DNA from: Lasiosphaeris hirsuta
Lineage: Eukaryota; Ascomycota; Sordariomycetes; Sordariales; Lasiosphaeriaceae
Length of the DNA: 64,000 nucleotides
Assembly (NCBI GenBank): GCA_030549175.1
Contig: JAUKUA010000004.1
Span: forward strand, 62,001 to 126,000
Reading direction: 5' to 3'
How positions within the stretch are numbered: position 1 is the first letter of the stretch; each line of letters begins with the position of its first letter. Shown piece after piece: positions 1 through 10,384 of this stretch. The notes beneath the pieces are model-generated. The model ran no database searches. It worked only from the letters and a program-made list of their open reading frames with translations, and was not told where the DNA came from. The translations under genes and the position numbers were made by a program.

Positions 1-189
1 GGTTTTCGCCTTAGGCGACTCGGACGTGCTGTGGCCGAGGGCCCCGACAACAGCTAACTAACGCAAAGAGATCCTACTTCCGAAATCCGAGCCCAGAACA
101 TATCCCTGATTACCGTTTGAGGGCCTCACCAACCCTCACGACTCTCCCACCTGCTAAGGTACATAAAAACTCTGTAGAGAAAAGCCCCC

Positions 190-970
190 TTTGACAAATG
201 CTAAGAAAGACGTGTTTCAAACTGCCTCGCGGCCATGGGCCGTCGCCTATTCCGCTTCTTCGTCCTTATCTAGAGTATTTTCTTCACCCTTTTCCAATTC
301 TTTCTTTGCCGCTATGAACGCCCTGTATACGGCTAGTATCTTCTCCGACCCGGAGGTTAGTATCCGAGGTACCTATACCCCTAGCGGTAGTACCTTCGCT
401 AATACCGCCGCGTTGTACTTATACTTCAAGAGGTACTTAGGGGCCTTGTTAAGCCTATACTTACTATAGGTACCTTCCCACGTCTCCGGGTCGTGACCTA
501 TACGCTCGTAGTAAGCCTGGAAGTCCCCGTACCTAGCTCTCTCGGCGAGAAAGGTTACAAGCTATCTCCTTAGGAACCCGAGCTCCCGGGGCCGTTTCTT
601 CCGGACTTTAACCTTACGGTACTTTAGTTTACCAGGTTCCTACTAGGCCCAGAAGGTCTAAATAGGATTAAAGGTTCCCGGGACGGCTAGGAGCCCGTCT
701 CTCGTACCGTGGGAATTCTTACCCCTAGTTCTTTTCGAGTATTCTACGTCCCACTTAATATACCACGCGTAGGGACTTCCCTCCGGGGGGCGGTCATAGG
801 ACTCGTACCTCCTAAGGTACTCGTCATATAACGTACCCGGGGCCCGGGTACTATCCTTACGCCTAACTATAGTTAATAAGATCGGCGAGATCTAAGCTTC
901 CTTCTTCGTTATAACTTCAAGGAAGGTTACTTAAGTCCTCCTAACTCTCTAACCCCTACCCGGGACGTAA
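190..970 (-). pseudogene. Decayed unidentified ORF with RIP-like stops
   Basis: Read on the minus strand, one frame stays protein-like for about 250 codons, rich in charged and aromatic residues (for example a stretch reading AERARYGDFQAYYERIGHD near 547-491). It is broken by in-frame stops at 933-931, 894-892, 660-658, 645-640, 564-562, 375-373 and 249-247. Most are TAG or TAA, which C-to-T or G-to-A change makes from Gln or Trp codons. The family is not recognised; a repetitive-element or other multicopy ORF is the likeliest source, because RIP acts on duplicated DNA. No intact start was found. Confidence 0.5.
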
Positions 971-1246
971 GTTATTGGAGATAACGGAGCACTTCGAAGA
1001 CATAGATTGTGTGTGGTAGCTGGAACGGCTTGTAAAGGTGGTGAAGTACATGATCCATTTTACTATGAAGAGTGGGAGAGGGTGTGGTCTTATAGTCCTA
1101 TGTAGCTGGTGTGGAATTTCCACATGTGTGGAAAAGTATGTGTAAGATAGAGTGCAAGTGCTATAGCATGTACCAGCGTAGCCGGCATGTACCGAGGCAT
1201 GGAGATGCATAGAAAGGCATAAAAATCTATGTCTATTTTCCACAAC

Positions 1247-1321
1247 CACTGTGACACAGGCCAGCTAGAGTACTAGGGTGTGGTAATCACAAGGTGTGTC
1301 ACCTTCGGCTAGCCGAACTAC
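1247..1321 (+). repeat. Left arm of a 75-bp inverted repeat
   Basis: The arm begins CACTGTGACACAGGCC and contains GGTGTGGTAATCACAA. Its reverse complement recurs at 3387-3466 with roughly 80% identity by eye. The arms enclose about 2.2 kb, so they could be terminal inverted repeats of a decayed DNA transposon or two copies of one repeat in opposite orientation. Confidence 0.55.
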
Positions 1322-1721
1322 GGAGCTTTAATCTTACACTTCAACTATACTACAGACTACCTCGGCAGTACTGTTCGTTTAGTTCAGAGCTTTTATATAA
1401 TAGTAAGGAAGTGTTACAACCTGTGCATTGCGTAGCGGGCTACCCAGTGTTAAATGACAGATCGCAAGGCAGAACGCCTAATCGGAAAGGGGATTGATTA
1501 ATTGAAGGCAAGTCTCTCAGACGGGAGGTCACACTCTGTCAAACAGATTGCTGTCACCAGAGTTGGGTAACACTTTGGGGTACAACAGAATGTAATTGCT
1601 TGCGTGAGGAACAGGAATCCTCACGCTCCGAGGTGTCTAACACGTTGGCTACTTATATCTGCTCAAATGAAAGTACCTGTGTACCTTTTGTTGGTGGGGT
1701 CCTTCAGTGATCTATGTGGAC

Positions 1722-1835
1722 TGTGACAGATCGAACAGATCACTCTGTTCGGTCTGTCTGGTCTGTCGCAGACCGCACAGATCGTTCAAGTCACGTGACT
1801 GGTCATGTGATCAACTGACCTGGTCCGTTACAGGA
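1722..1835. other. Palindrome-rich patch
   Basis: Short inverted motifs cluster here: GAACAG-6 nt-CTGTTC, repeated CAGATC/GGTCTG units, the palindrome GTCACGTGAC, and TCATGTGATCA. No gene is seen. It may be part of an LTR or of another element end. Confidence 0.35.
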
Positions 1836-2313
1836 AGTTAACCGTCGTAACGTAAAGTAGTAGATGAAAAGGGAGGTAAATTGATTTAGGGAGGTAGAAC
1901 GATGTTACGGAGGCTAATAGACAATACTTTGTAGTTATAAGTTAGAAGGAAATAGAAAGGTTCATAAGGTTATATTACCCTTTAGCTTTACTAAAGTTTA
2001 GCTAATAATCTTTCTAGGTCTATTCCAAAAGGACCAGGGAGCTTCTTCCTCTCTTAGATCCGTTATAAGACCGTCGTCTTTTTTATCTAAAAAACTGTTT
2101 ATGATATATAATGTTGAGGGTCATAGAGTACTTAGGAATAGATTTATGTAAAAGAGTAATAAAACAGTAATGGTATTAATGGTTATCTAACTAGTCTAGA
2201 GAGTGTGAGAGAGCCTCTATTATAGGTGTGTGTATTAGTTCACGTTAGCCTTTAACCTCACGTCTTCGGTAGTTCTAGTAGGAGCTTATTAGCTACCTCC
2301 TCGAATATAAGAG

Positions 2314-3268
2314 TGTCACACTAGTAGACTTACCTAAGGTCAACAGGGTGGATCACTCCCTTGACCTGAGCCCACCGTGATGGCCACAACGGTAGCCACA
2401 GCGTGGCTTACCTGTGGGACACGCACACACACCACAATCAGGGCGTAACTAGGGACCCCTGGCCTACACGTAGGTCGATAGGTCCTCGGCCTAGGCCAGG
2501 ATCCCAGACACCACTCACAAGTCGAGCCGGCCGACCACGCGGGCCTAGCACGTAAGCGGCAATGTCACCAAACCTTAGGTTTGGCATGAACGGCCACATA
2601 ACCTTAGCATCGTGGTCAAGGATTGCATTAGCTAGCCAAGAGACCCATATGATGTTTCAGTAAGACTTTCAATGATAAACTTCCTAGTTATCGTAACGGT
2701 TCCAATGGACAACCTGAACCCCGACGTTCTCTGGAGTCTAGCCTTAGTGGTGACAGGTGGCTACAGCTAAACCTAACTAGGCCCTAAGGAGTCATGAAGG
2801 GAACCGTCATCATTCGACGTAAGTACCAAGGCCGTGAAGGAACCTTCGTAGTTGTGAGTATCATACTATCGGAGTTAGTACTAATACCGGCCGTGGACTA
2901 TCGAAGGGGAGGTTAGTAACACTTGGCATAAACCCTGATTGGTAGGGCGCGAGAGACGGGCGGCTAGGGCCCCGAGCCGGTAAAGCGGCTAAGGAAGGAT
3001 TTTTAGGTATCTTGGTACTATTATATATATTATATATAGCCTCCATAAAACGAGACGAGGGGGCCCCGTGACGGATCCTCGAGAGGAAGAAGCTCCCTAG
3101 TCCTTTTTAGAAACAGCCTAGAAAGATTATCAGCTAAACTTCAGTGAAGCTGAGGGGTAATACAACCTTGTGAACCCTTCTGTTCCTCATTGATTTGTAA
3201 CTACGAAGTATCGTTTGCCATCTTCCTTATGATCGTTCCATCTCCCTACATCTACCTTCTCCCTCACA
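2314..3268 (+). repeat. LTR-like direct repeat, copy A
   Basis: The copy starts TGTCACACTAGTAGACTTACC and ends near CCCTCACA. It matches 3895-4638 in the same orientation over most of its length (shared ACCTAAGGTCAACAGGGT and AGTACTAATACCGGCCG). The TG...CA ends fit an LTR. The copy is about 720 bp once an insertion of about 235 bp at 2937-3171 is discounted. The many transitions between copies fit RIP. Confidence 0.5.
2937..3171. repeat. Insertion within LTR-like copy A
   Basis: Aligning copies A and B by eye, similarity breaks off after CATAAACCC near 2937 and resumes at TGAACCCTTCTGTTCC near 3172. The intervening DNA is absent from copy B. It contains TTATATATATTATATATA and a GC-rich part; no clear terminal repeats were found, so its class is unknown. 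Confidence 0.4.
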
Positions 3269-3386
3269 ACTACTAGGACTTTGGGTTGCGAAAATCACCT
3301 CCCTCACCAAGTGTAAAAGCTCTGAATCAGACCAACACCATTACCGGCCTAGAGTGGACGGTTGAGTTGATCTAGATCATAGCTCT

Positions 3387-3466
3387 GCAGTTCGGTTACA
3401 CCGAGGGTGACACACTTTGTGATTACCACACCCTAGTCCTCGGTGACTGGCCTATGTCACAGAGTG
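3387..3466 (-). repeat. Right arm of the 75-bp inverted repeat
   Basis: This is the reverse complement of 1247-1321 with scattered substitutions and small indels; GTGATTACCACACCCTAGT is shared. It lies between the two LTR-like direct repeats, so the arrangement is nested or rearranged. Confidence 0.55.
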
Positions 3467-3894
3467 TAGTGGCTACCTATGTAAGGAGATCTATAGGTCT
3501 AATGGGCCTTGTAATTTCTCAGTAGTTACTCTGTGGCACTAGTAGTTAATATCTACGAACCTATTACTTCTATTAGCCTAGACTGCTAGATCCACAGGCC
3601 CTGTAAGCTTAAACTATTAGATCTGTAAGCTCTATAAGCCGGGCTATCATAGAATGATAGCTAGACCACACCAATTCCTGTGTACGTACCCATCCCCAAT
3701 CTAGACTAGTGAGGCGCTAGGGCCAAATAGGAAAGTGGGTTGGCTACAAGAACATATCCCTAAGCCGTAGGCATGTAACCCTCTTCTTTCTTTTCTCTTT
3801 TTCCCTAGCTTTAGATCTTCATACAATAGGTATGGTAATACAGTAACATTACTTTTGTAGCCAGTCCTCCGTATTGTAACACGAGCTGTGACGT

Positions 3895-4638
3895 TGTTAC
3901 ACTACTAGGCTTACCTAAGGTCAACAGGGTATATCACCTCCTTGACCTAAGCCTACAGTAATAGCCACAACGGTAGGCATATCGTAGCTTACCTATGGGA
4001 CACGTAACACATAACCAAGGCCCCTAGACCCATACTAACAGGTTTAGGAAGACTTCAATAAGTAGAGCCAAAGCTACACGTAGGTTAGTAAATCCTTAAG
4101 TAAGGTCTCGGCTTAGGCCGAGACCTTAGATACTACTCACAAGATAAGCCAGCCTACCTAGTGGACCTAGCCCATAGCTAGTATCATCACTAAACTTCAG
4201 ATTTGCTATAGACGGCCACACAACCTCGGCATCGTAGTCAAAGCGGCATTAGCTAGCTAGAAGACCCACATGATATTTCAGTAAGACCTTCGAATGATGG
4301 GCCTCCTAGCTATCATAGTAATTCAAGTAAAAAGCCTAAATCCTACTCCGGAGTCTAGCTTCAGTAGTAATAGGTAGCTATAGCTAAGCCTAAGAAGCCT
4401 CCATAAGTCGTAAAGGGAAATGTTAACATCCGACGTAAGTACTAAGTACGTAAAGGAGCCTCTACAGTAATAAACACTATACTGTTAGAGTAAGTACTAA
4501 TACCGGCCGAGGATCATTAAAAAAGGGTTAATAACACCCGGCTTAAACCTTATAAACCTTTCTACTTTCTCCTAACTTATAACTACAAAGTATCGATTAT
4601 TACCCTCTCTAACATCGTTTTATTTCCTTCCCTTTACA
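3895..4638 (+). repeat. LTR-like direct repeat, copy B
   Basis: It starts TGTTACACTACTAGGC and ends near CCCTTTACA. It parallels copy A but lacks the 235-bp insertion. Only about 630 bp separate the copies, too little for an intact retrotransposon interior, so these are either tandem solo LTRs or the ends of an internally deleted element. Confidence 0.5.
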
Positions 4639-5172
4639 GAGTTTTGACAGGTTTTGTGTTTTGATCGTTTTATCGATGATTGTGCGGCCAAGCCTCGCCA
4701 TCGTCAGACTACTTCGAAGACACTGAGTCATCTCTCGACGCTCGTCGAGTGCTGAGTGAGCCATCTAGACCCGATCCCCGCATTTGGCGACACTGTTCCT
4801 CACTTCTTACTCACATGGGGCCAGGCTTGTGACCACTCGCACAGCTGGACAAACTGCTTCCATGTTGCATGGTATGCGAGGGGCCTTTCTATGCTACGTG
4901 AAATACCGCAAGGCTGCGAGCGCGGTCTTGACTGAATGTGGATGTGCCGCATCGGCTTGCTGGAGGGGGCGAGGATTTAATTTTGGACTGAGATGTGCGG
5001 CGTGGCCTTGGTATAGAGATATCTTGCTCTTGCTTGGATAGCCTGTACGTATTTGGCGATTTTTTGCGGTGATGGCCGCGGTCCTGTTACCTGGCAGACG
5101 TAGAAGTTGTTGCTACCGGCGCCGGCAAAGCTCTCTTAGTAATGGCAAGCCTGTGACAGGCTCTCCTGACGC
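4639..5172. other. Spacer between repeats and HET gene
   Basis: The base composition changes here from AT-rich repeat DNA to GC-rich coding DNA. No gene or recognisable element is seen; the part near 5100-5172 would be the 3' flank of the HET gene. Confidence 0.4.
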
Positions 5173-7446
5173 TCAGGATAATAAGATGGTGTCCTTTGCC
5201 TTAACCTCGATTTCCCCCTGCATCATGCCCGGAATAATACTATGGCCAACCACGATATATGTCCCATCATCCTGGGTCCGCAAGACAGCAGGCACGCTGC
5301 ATCCAGACATAATCGCAACCACATCTCCTGGCATGGTGTCCTTTACAAACCACCCGACTCTCCCCTGGGCCGTCTCGCCCATCCTCATACCCATGCCGAG
5401 CGCCTTGAGGGCTTGCCTCACAGCCGACCGCATCCCAGACCTCATGACTTCGTAGTTGAACAGCCTTCGGCACACCCTGTCGGCCGCGAGGAAGAAAGGC
5501 TCCGAGAAGGCGCTCTCATTTTTGGATGTGGTCAGCAACGTCCTCAGGAGGGTGCTGCCCACCGAAAACTCGGCGTTCCCATCACAAAAGAGCCACTTTC
5601 TAATCTCCTTGGCCCCTCTCCTCGTCTCCTCCTCCTCTATCGGCGCCTTGTTGCCCACCGCCTTCAGGGCGTAGTACAGCGCGTAGAGGAACCTAGAGCG
5701 ATCCAACACAGCACGGTCGACTATCAGAGCCCGGTATATCCCATACCTCGCCTCGTCCCGCGTCATCCTTGGCGCCTGCGTCAGCCGCGCCTTAGCCCCT
5801 TTTGTCCTCGCACCATCGCGCCCGCCATCGCGGCGCGGGCCTCCCGTTCTCGACCTGCTCTCCTCCAGCGTGGCGGAGCAGCCGCGCACCGTATCGACAA
5901 TCCTCCCGGCGACCCGCAAACGCTGACCCTCCAGCGCGACCCTCGGCCGGGCCGAGCCCGAGGCGCTCCACCTTGGCCCCTCGGCCCGGCCGGCCGGCGT
6001 CTCTCCGGACCCGGGGCCGGGGCCAGGGCCGATCTTGTCCCCGAGCTGCTGCATGGCGCGCGCATCGTGATCCGACCACGTGCGCGGGTCGAACCAGTCG
6101 ATGCACCAGGACCCGGGGCCGGCGCCGCGGAAGAAGACGACGTAGTCGAGCGTGTGGCGCAGCTGCACGACGCGCACCATGGCGTCGGCGTTGAGGTCCC
6201 ACACGGCACGGCGGTAGCTCGGCGTCGGGAACAGGATGGCGCCGTCGTACGTCATGCCCATGAGCCCGTACACCTTGTCGCGCACGTCGGTACTGCGCGC
6301 GTACGCCGTCGCGCGCAGCGCCGCCACCAGCGGCATGGGCGCTAGCCGCCGCTGCAGCTGCTCGAACCGGTGCAGGCTGGCCACGTGGCGGCACGCCGTC
6401 TCGGGGACGGTGCCGGCGGCGACGAGGCCGGCGCCGCGGAAGAGCCGGTACGCGTCGGCCGCACCCACGATGGACGCGAACGCCGGCAGCAGCGTCCGCC
6501 CCCACACCACCTCCAGCCGGTTCGCCATGGCCAGCTCCTGGATGATCCACACGCGGCCCCAGTACTCGCACCCGAGCAGCCGCGCCAGGCCCGACCAGTG
6601 ACCCGCGGCCAGGTGGGTCTTGATGTGGCGGTCGGCATCGACCGTCTTGCGGGCGCGGGCGCGGTTCCGCGGCGACCCGAGGTCCGTCGCCGGGTCGGGC
6701 CCGAACACCTCGGTGACGGGGTCGAGCGGCCGGTCTCGGCGCCGGGGGCGGCGCAGCTTGCACACGCCGCGCAGGACGCGGCGGAGGGCGCCCTGGCGGA
6801 CGTCCAGGTCGAGCGCGCCGAGGTTGCGGCGCTGCCGGTCCGTGAGGACGGCTTCGGAGGGCTCGTCGTCATCCTTCTTGCTGCGGCCGTAGGCCGGCGG
6901 CGCGCGCCATTGGAACAGGTCGTTGGCGCTGTTGAAGCCCAGCAGCGCGTCGAGGCTGTCGACAAGCTCGAGGAAGTTGGTCACGTCGCCGTCGTCGCCG
7001 GCGCCGATCCAGGCCACCACCGCGGCCGCCGAGCGGTAGATGGCGGCCATGCGCAGCACCTGCTGGCTGCGCTCTTCGGTATTGTCCTGGTCGATGCAGA
7101 CGGCGTCGGCCCACACGCGCAGGTGCCGCCGCCGCCGGAGCTCGGTGAGGGCTGCGCTCAGGCTTGGCCGGATGAGATGGCGCTGGCCGTCGATCCGGGC
7201 CGGGACGATAGTGTTCGGCGGGCCCCAGCAGTAGGAGAGGGCAACGTATCGGGAGCTGGACGAGAGGGGGACGTGCTCGAGCCGGCATCGGATCTCCGAG
7301 TCGGGGTCGTCGTCTGGTGCGGGCTCGATGACGAGGATGCGGATGTCATTGCTTTCCGTGGTGAGAGGTCTGTACGGAAGAGGAGAGGGCAGGTTTGCGG
7401 CCTGTGGTATTTGCGTGGCTATTTGTGTGAAGGATTGGCGAGGCAT
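5173..7446 (-). CDS. HET-domain protein
   Basis: An uninterrupted frame of 757 codons with an ATG start. The N-terminal half carries the fungal heterokaryon-incompatibility (HET, PF06985-type) domain: YVALSYCWG at about residues 67-75, LRVWADAVCIDQ at about 109-120, ERSQQVLRMAAIY at about 125-137, and WGRVWIIQELAMA further on. DVRDKVYGLMGM is typical of the region after the core domain. HET proteins trigger cell death when incompatible hyphae fuse; the partner of this one cannot be told from sequence. The middle has a Gly/Pro/Arg-rich low-complexity linker. The C-terminus resembles the tail of many HET proteins, ending in a small beta-rich segment (VVGHSIIPGMMQGEIE). It appears intact, unlike the HET and HELO-like genes downstream. 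The coding DNA is very GC-rich, in contrast with the repeat DNA beside it. Confidence 0.85.
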   Translation of the reverse strand: MPRQSFTQIATQIPQAANLPSPLPYRPLTTESNDIRILVIEPAPDDDPDSEIRCRLEHVPLSSSSRYVALSYCWGPPNTIVPARIDGQRHLIRPSLSAALTELRRRRHLRVWADAVCIDQDNTEERSQQVLRMAAIYRSAAAVVAWIGAGDDGDVTNFLELVDSLDALLGFNSANDLFQWRAPPAYGRSKKDDDEPSEAVLTDRQRRNLGALDLDVRQGALRRVLRGVCKLRRPRRRDRPLDPVTEVFGPDPATDLGSPRNRARARKTVDADRHIKTHLAAGHWSGLARLLGCEYWGRVWIIQELAMANRLEVVWGRTLLPAFASIVGAADAYRLFRGAGLVAAGTVPETACRHVASLHRFEQLQRRLAPMPLVAALRATAYARSTDVRDKVYGLMGMTYDGAILFPTPSYRRAVWDLNADAMVRVVQLRHTLDYVVFFRGAGPGSWCIDWFDPRTWSDHDARAMQQLGDKIGPGPGPGSGETPAGRAEGPRWSASGSARPRVALEGQRLRVAGRIVDTVRGCSATLEESRSRTGGPRRDGGRDGARTKGAKARLTQAPRMTRDEARYGIYRALIVDRAVLDRSRFLYALYYALKAVGNKAPIEEEETRRGAKEIRKWLFCDGNAEFSVGSTLLRTLLTTSKNESAFSEPFFLAADRVCRRLFNYEVMRSGMRSAVRQALKALGMGMRMGETAQGRVGWFVKDTMPGDVVAIMSGCSVPAVLRTQDDGTYIVVGHSIIPGMMQGEIEVKAKDTILLS

Positions 7447-8351
7447 TCAGGGACTCGGAGTAATAATACCGACCGCTGTTTCGTTCAGGTTTCCAGAACT
7501 GACAAAGTGCATCCCTGACTGGAACTGGCGGAGGGGTGCCCGTTTTGATTTCATTGTCTCCGAGTGTTGGGCCATTCTGGCACGCCTTCCGCAATGCAGC
7601 CGGACGTGGCGGTGATGCAGCCCGAGGCCTTTTTCGGTGTGTTCAAGTTGCCAGTTCATCAAAAGTTCCATCCCGAACGCTGCACTCTGCAGTGTTTTGG
7701 ACGCTCAGGCATCAGGTTGGGCAGCAATTGATCAATCATGGGTCCCAGGTTCACCTGAGTCCGGGACTCTCAGCCACAATCTTTCTAGGCATCCAACCTC
7801 ATGGCTTGCTACCAAAAGGCCGATTGGACTGTTCAAGCTGTTCGAGCTGCAGCCTCGCTCGCCCTATTTGCCTAGTTGCATCTGACCAACTGGATTCCTC
7901 TCGTGCCCTCACGATGATGGCCTTATGCCTTATGACTCCCAGCTCGACATTGGCCATCGGCCCTGGAATTAGCCCTGTGCGTTGATTGACCCAGATCATA
8001 CAACGCCTCTGGACGGAATCTTGGGTCCCCTAGGTGAGGTAGGGTATGTATACTGGTGGCATGTTGCAATACGGTGTAAAAACGACGAGCTGGGCCCTAA
8101 GCGCCCCTGGAGAGGTACTTGCTATATATCGTGGAACAATTGAGGCGATTGATCCTGGCGTTGGATTTGCAAATGTCGCCCCTGAATGCCTCGATGCGCC
8201 AGCGGGGCTTGCTCGGGCGCTCAGGGGCTGCCATTCAGGGGCATCGCTGGATTGACGTTTCAGCTTCAGCCGCTCGACCTCAGCTCCTCACAAAGGAGCA
8301 CCAAACTCACCACCGAGCCAGGACCGATACCCATCACCATCAACCGTATCA
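7447..8351. other. Intergenic region
   Basis: No convincing gene. It would hold the promoters of the HET gene (leftward) and of the small membrane-protein gene (rightward), which are divergent. Confidence 0.4.
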
Positions 8352-8828
8352 ATGACCTCCCCAGCCGACTCCCCGCCCTACTCCCTCGAATCCTCCTTCT
8401 ACGGCCCCGGCGCGCTCCTCTGCTGGTACCTCACGCTCGTCTCAGTCCTTCTCACCTGGACCTACCACCCGGGCGGGGTCGAGTCGCGACGCAGGAGGCT
8501 GCTGCCCTGGGTCCTGCTCGTGTCCGGGGCTTGGGTGCTTTTTTGTGTGGTGCGCCTCGCGCTCCGGTGTCGAGGTGCGGGAGTCTTGGGCACCCTGGGC
8601 GAAGCCGCCTTCTTCTTTGCTGGGTATGGTGTCTTTTCAATCTTCTGTGTGGTGCCCGGTTGTCTACTTTTGGTCACGGCGCCTTTCTTGGGCCGCGAAA
8701 CTCGGTCCCTGGTGAAAGTGAGTGTTGGGTGGAATCCATGGGTGCCACGGCGACCGGGTTCAAAGCGCATCCGAATTCTCAGTTGGAAATATCTGCTGGG
8801 AGATGTTTTGTCTTATCTTCTTCCCTAG
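8352..8828 (+). CDS. Short multi-pass membrane protein
   Basis: A 158-aa frame with an ATG start. Three strongly hydrophobic segments are visible at about residues 20-40, 49-70 and 85-113, separated by Arg-rich loops. The N-terminal FYGPGALLCWYLTL resembles the motif IYGIGVRLSYYLAW in the oppositely oriented neighbour, suggesting both belong to one fungal family of uncharacterised integral membrane proteins. It is much shorter than the neighbour, so it may be truncated or may continue through an intron that was not resolved. Its 3' end touches or overlaps the 3' end of the neighbour by a few bases. No function is proposed. Confidence 0.5.
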   Translation: MTSPADSPPYSLESSFYGPGALLCWYLTLVSVLLTWTYHPGGVESRRRRLLPWVLLVSGAWVLFCVVRLALRCRGAGVLGTLGEAAFFFAGYGVFSIFCVVPGCLLLVTAPFLGRETRSLVKVSVGWNPWVPRRPGSKRIRILSWKYLLGDVLSYLLP

Positions 8829-9937
8829 CTTTTTGGGTGGCAATTTTGGTCGTCTTGGGTTTCTCGGGGGATTTCCTTTGGTCCTAGAAGAAGGCTGTCC
8901 TGGCCCAGCGGCGCCCTTCCAACTTCGGCTGCTTCCACGCCAGACTCGTTAACTTTGCGCCTCTTGTCCTGCCAATCCTTGAAAACGGTCCAAATGGTCG
9001 ATACGAAGGTGAAGATACCGACAAAGAAGGGTATTAGCTGGCTTGTGCTGGCGATCGGAGAATCCAGAAATTGAACTTGGTTCCCCGAGAGAAGATTCTC
9101 TATGAAAACTATCAGAATAGTCCCACACCCTAATGAAACTATGGTGTCAGCGATGCTCTGTTCCAGGTCGGTGTCAGGAGCCCTCCAAGCTATGAGAACG
9201 CGTTTCCGGGACTCGAGGATACCAGTCACGCTGACGAAGGGCGGTAGCTGAGTCAACCGAGCCGGCAGAATCTTGGGCAGGATGTAGTTCAGCGCTTGCA
9301 GCAGCACCAAAATACTACCACAGGTGACCAAGATTGACCAGACTTTGGCGAACCTGACAAAGCTCGGGTGGTAAAAGTCGTAATAGACAAAAACGAAGCC
9401 CCTGAGCTCGCAGTCGGTGCGTCGGCCCTGCTCGGCGAGGGGGAACCACAGCCACGGCAACACGCCACCGAAGAAAACAAAAGGGAGCATCGCCATGTCC
9501 CGTTCGGTGTCGACCCGGGAGCCTGCGATCAGCACTTGCGTCGTGAGGGGCAACGTGACGATCAAGTAGAGAATGTTCCATTCGAAAACAGCGAGGCTGC
9601 CATCCATGGCATTCTTGATGGCAGCGATGAGCACGGCGAACGAGATGATGGTGCTTCCCTTGGTGGCGTTATAAGCCGCCGACGGATTTCTGCTCGCAGC
9701 CGCGAGCAGGAGGGAGCACCAGGCAAGGTAGTAACTGAGCCGAACACCGATACCGTAAATGTCGGCATCGCCTACGAGGGTACAGGGCGCGGGATCGTCG
9801 GTGAATTGTGTGAGCTGCGAAGACGGGGCCGCGAAGGCTAGCACGGAGAAGGCAAGCTCGAGACAAAAATGAGGGCTCGGGAGGCGGGGCGCCGCAAATG
9901 TAGTCAATAAATGCAAGACAATGTGTGTTGTGGGCAT
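8825..9937 (-). CDS. Multi-pass membrane protein, uncharacterised
   Basis: The frame is open from 10063, but that position is a TTG codon; the first ATG in frame is at 9937, giving about 370 aa. Many hydrophobic segments are visible (about eight), including YGIGVRLSYYLAWCSLLLA near the N-terminus, a pair around VLIAGSRVDTERDMAMLP, and C-terminal segments around LIPFFVGIFTFVSTIWTVF followed by a charged cytosolic-looking tail. This resembles uncharacterised fungal membrane proteins often found in accessory regions. It is convergent with the smaller gene at 8352-8828. No catalytic motif was recognised. Confidence 0.55.
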   Translation of the reverse strand: MPTTHIVLHLLTTFAAPRLPSPHFCLELAFSVLAFAAPSSQLTQFTDDPAPCTLVGDADIYGIGVRLSYYLAWCSLLLAAASRNPSAAYNATKGSTIISFAVLIAAIKNAMDGSLAVFEWNILYLIVTLPLTTQVLIAGSRVDTERDMAMLPFVFFGGVLPWLWFPLAEQGRRTDCELRGFVFVYYDFYHPSFVRFAKVWSILVTCGSILVLLQALNYILPKILPARLTQLPPFVSVTGILESRKRVLIAWRAPDTDLEQSIADTIVSLGCGTILIVFIENLLSGNQVQFLDSPIASTSQLIPFFVGIFTFVSTIWTVFKDWQDKRRKVNESGVEAAEVGRAPLGQDSLLLGPKEIPRETQDDQNCHPKS

Positions 9938-10384
9938 CCATACCCATCCCCCTTCAGTCACCTGGGAGAGGAACGGGAACGGGTTCGGGTCGTAAGCTGG
10001 GTATTGTAAGGTAGGTGGGTAGGTACCAAAGGTGCGGACGGGGTTCTGATTTTGGAATGGCAAAAAACGCAGCTCTAAGCCTCGGTTGATAACCTGAGCT
10101 TTTCGGCGTTGATCAGGCAGGAGACCAGGTGCGACAGTCTGGGGACAGAAGGTACTGAAGCGTACCTACCTACCTATATGCGACCCTATAGTGCAATTGC
10201 ACAACTATGTTCCCACATAGCAACGAAGGTTCGCCATGCCCACCCACAACTGCGTTTAATGCTAATATCTTTGTTATAGATCAATTCCATGCCTTCAAAA
10301 GCACCGAATTCGAGCTTTTCCGGCCTCAATACCGTTGCGCGCGCGTGCAGGAGGGCCTGCATGATGCCGCTACACCGCGCGGGC
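9938..10384. other. Intergenic region
   Basis: Upstream flank of the membrane-protein gene. It contains short TACC repeats near 10162-10177; no gene is seen. Confidence 0.35.

Larger units (their letters stand above)
971..2313. other. Gene-free degenerate repeat DNA
   Basis: No reading frame here looks like protein. The stretch holds the left arm of an inverted repeat (1247-1321) and a palindrome-rich patch (1722-1835); the remainder is AT-richer, low-complexity DNA consistent with degraded transposon sequence. Confidence 0.5.

Noticed and set aside
5242..6345. Long plus-strand frame of about 370 codons opposite the HET gene
   Set aside because: It is the antisense shadow of a very GC-rich gene: Arg/Ala/Pro/His composition and no domain, while the opposite strand has clear HET motifs.
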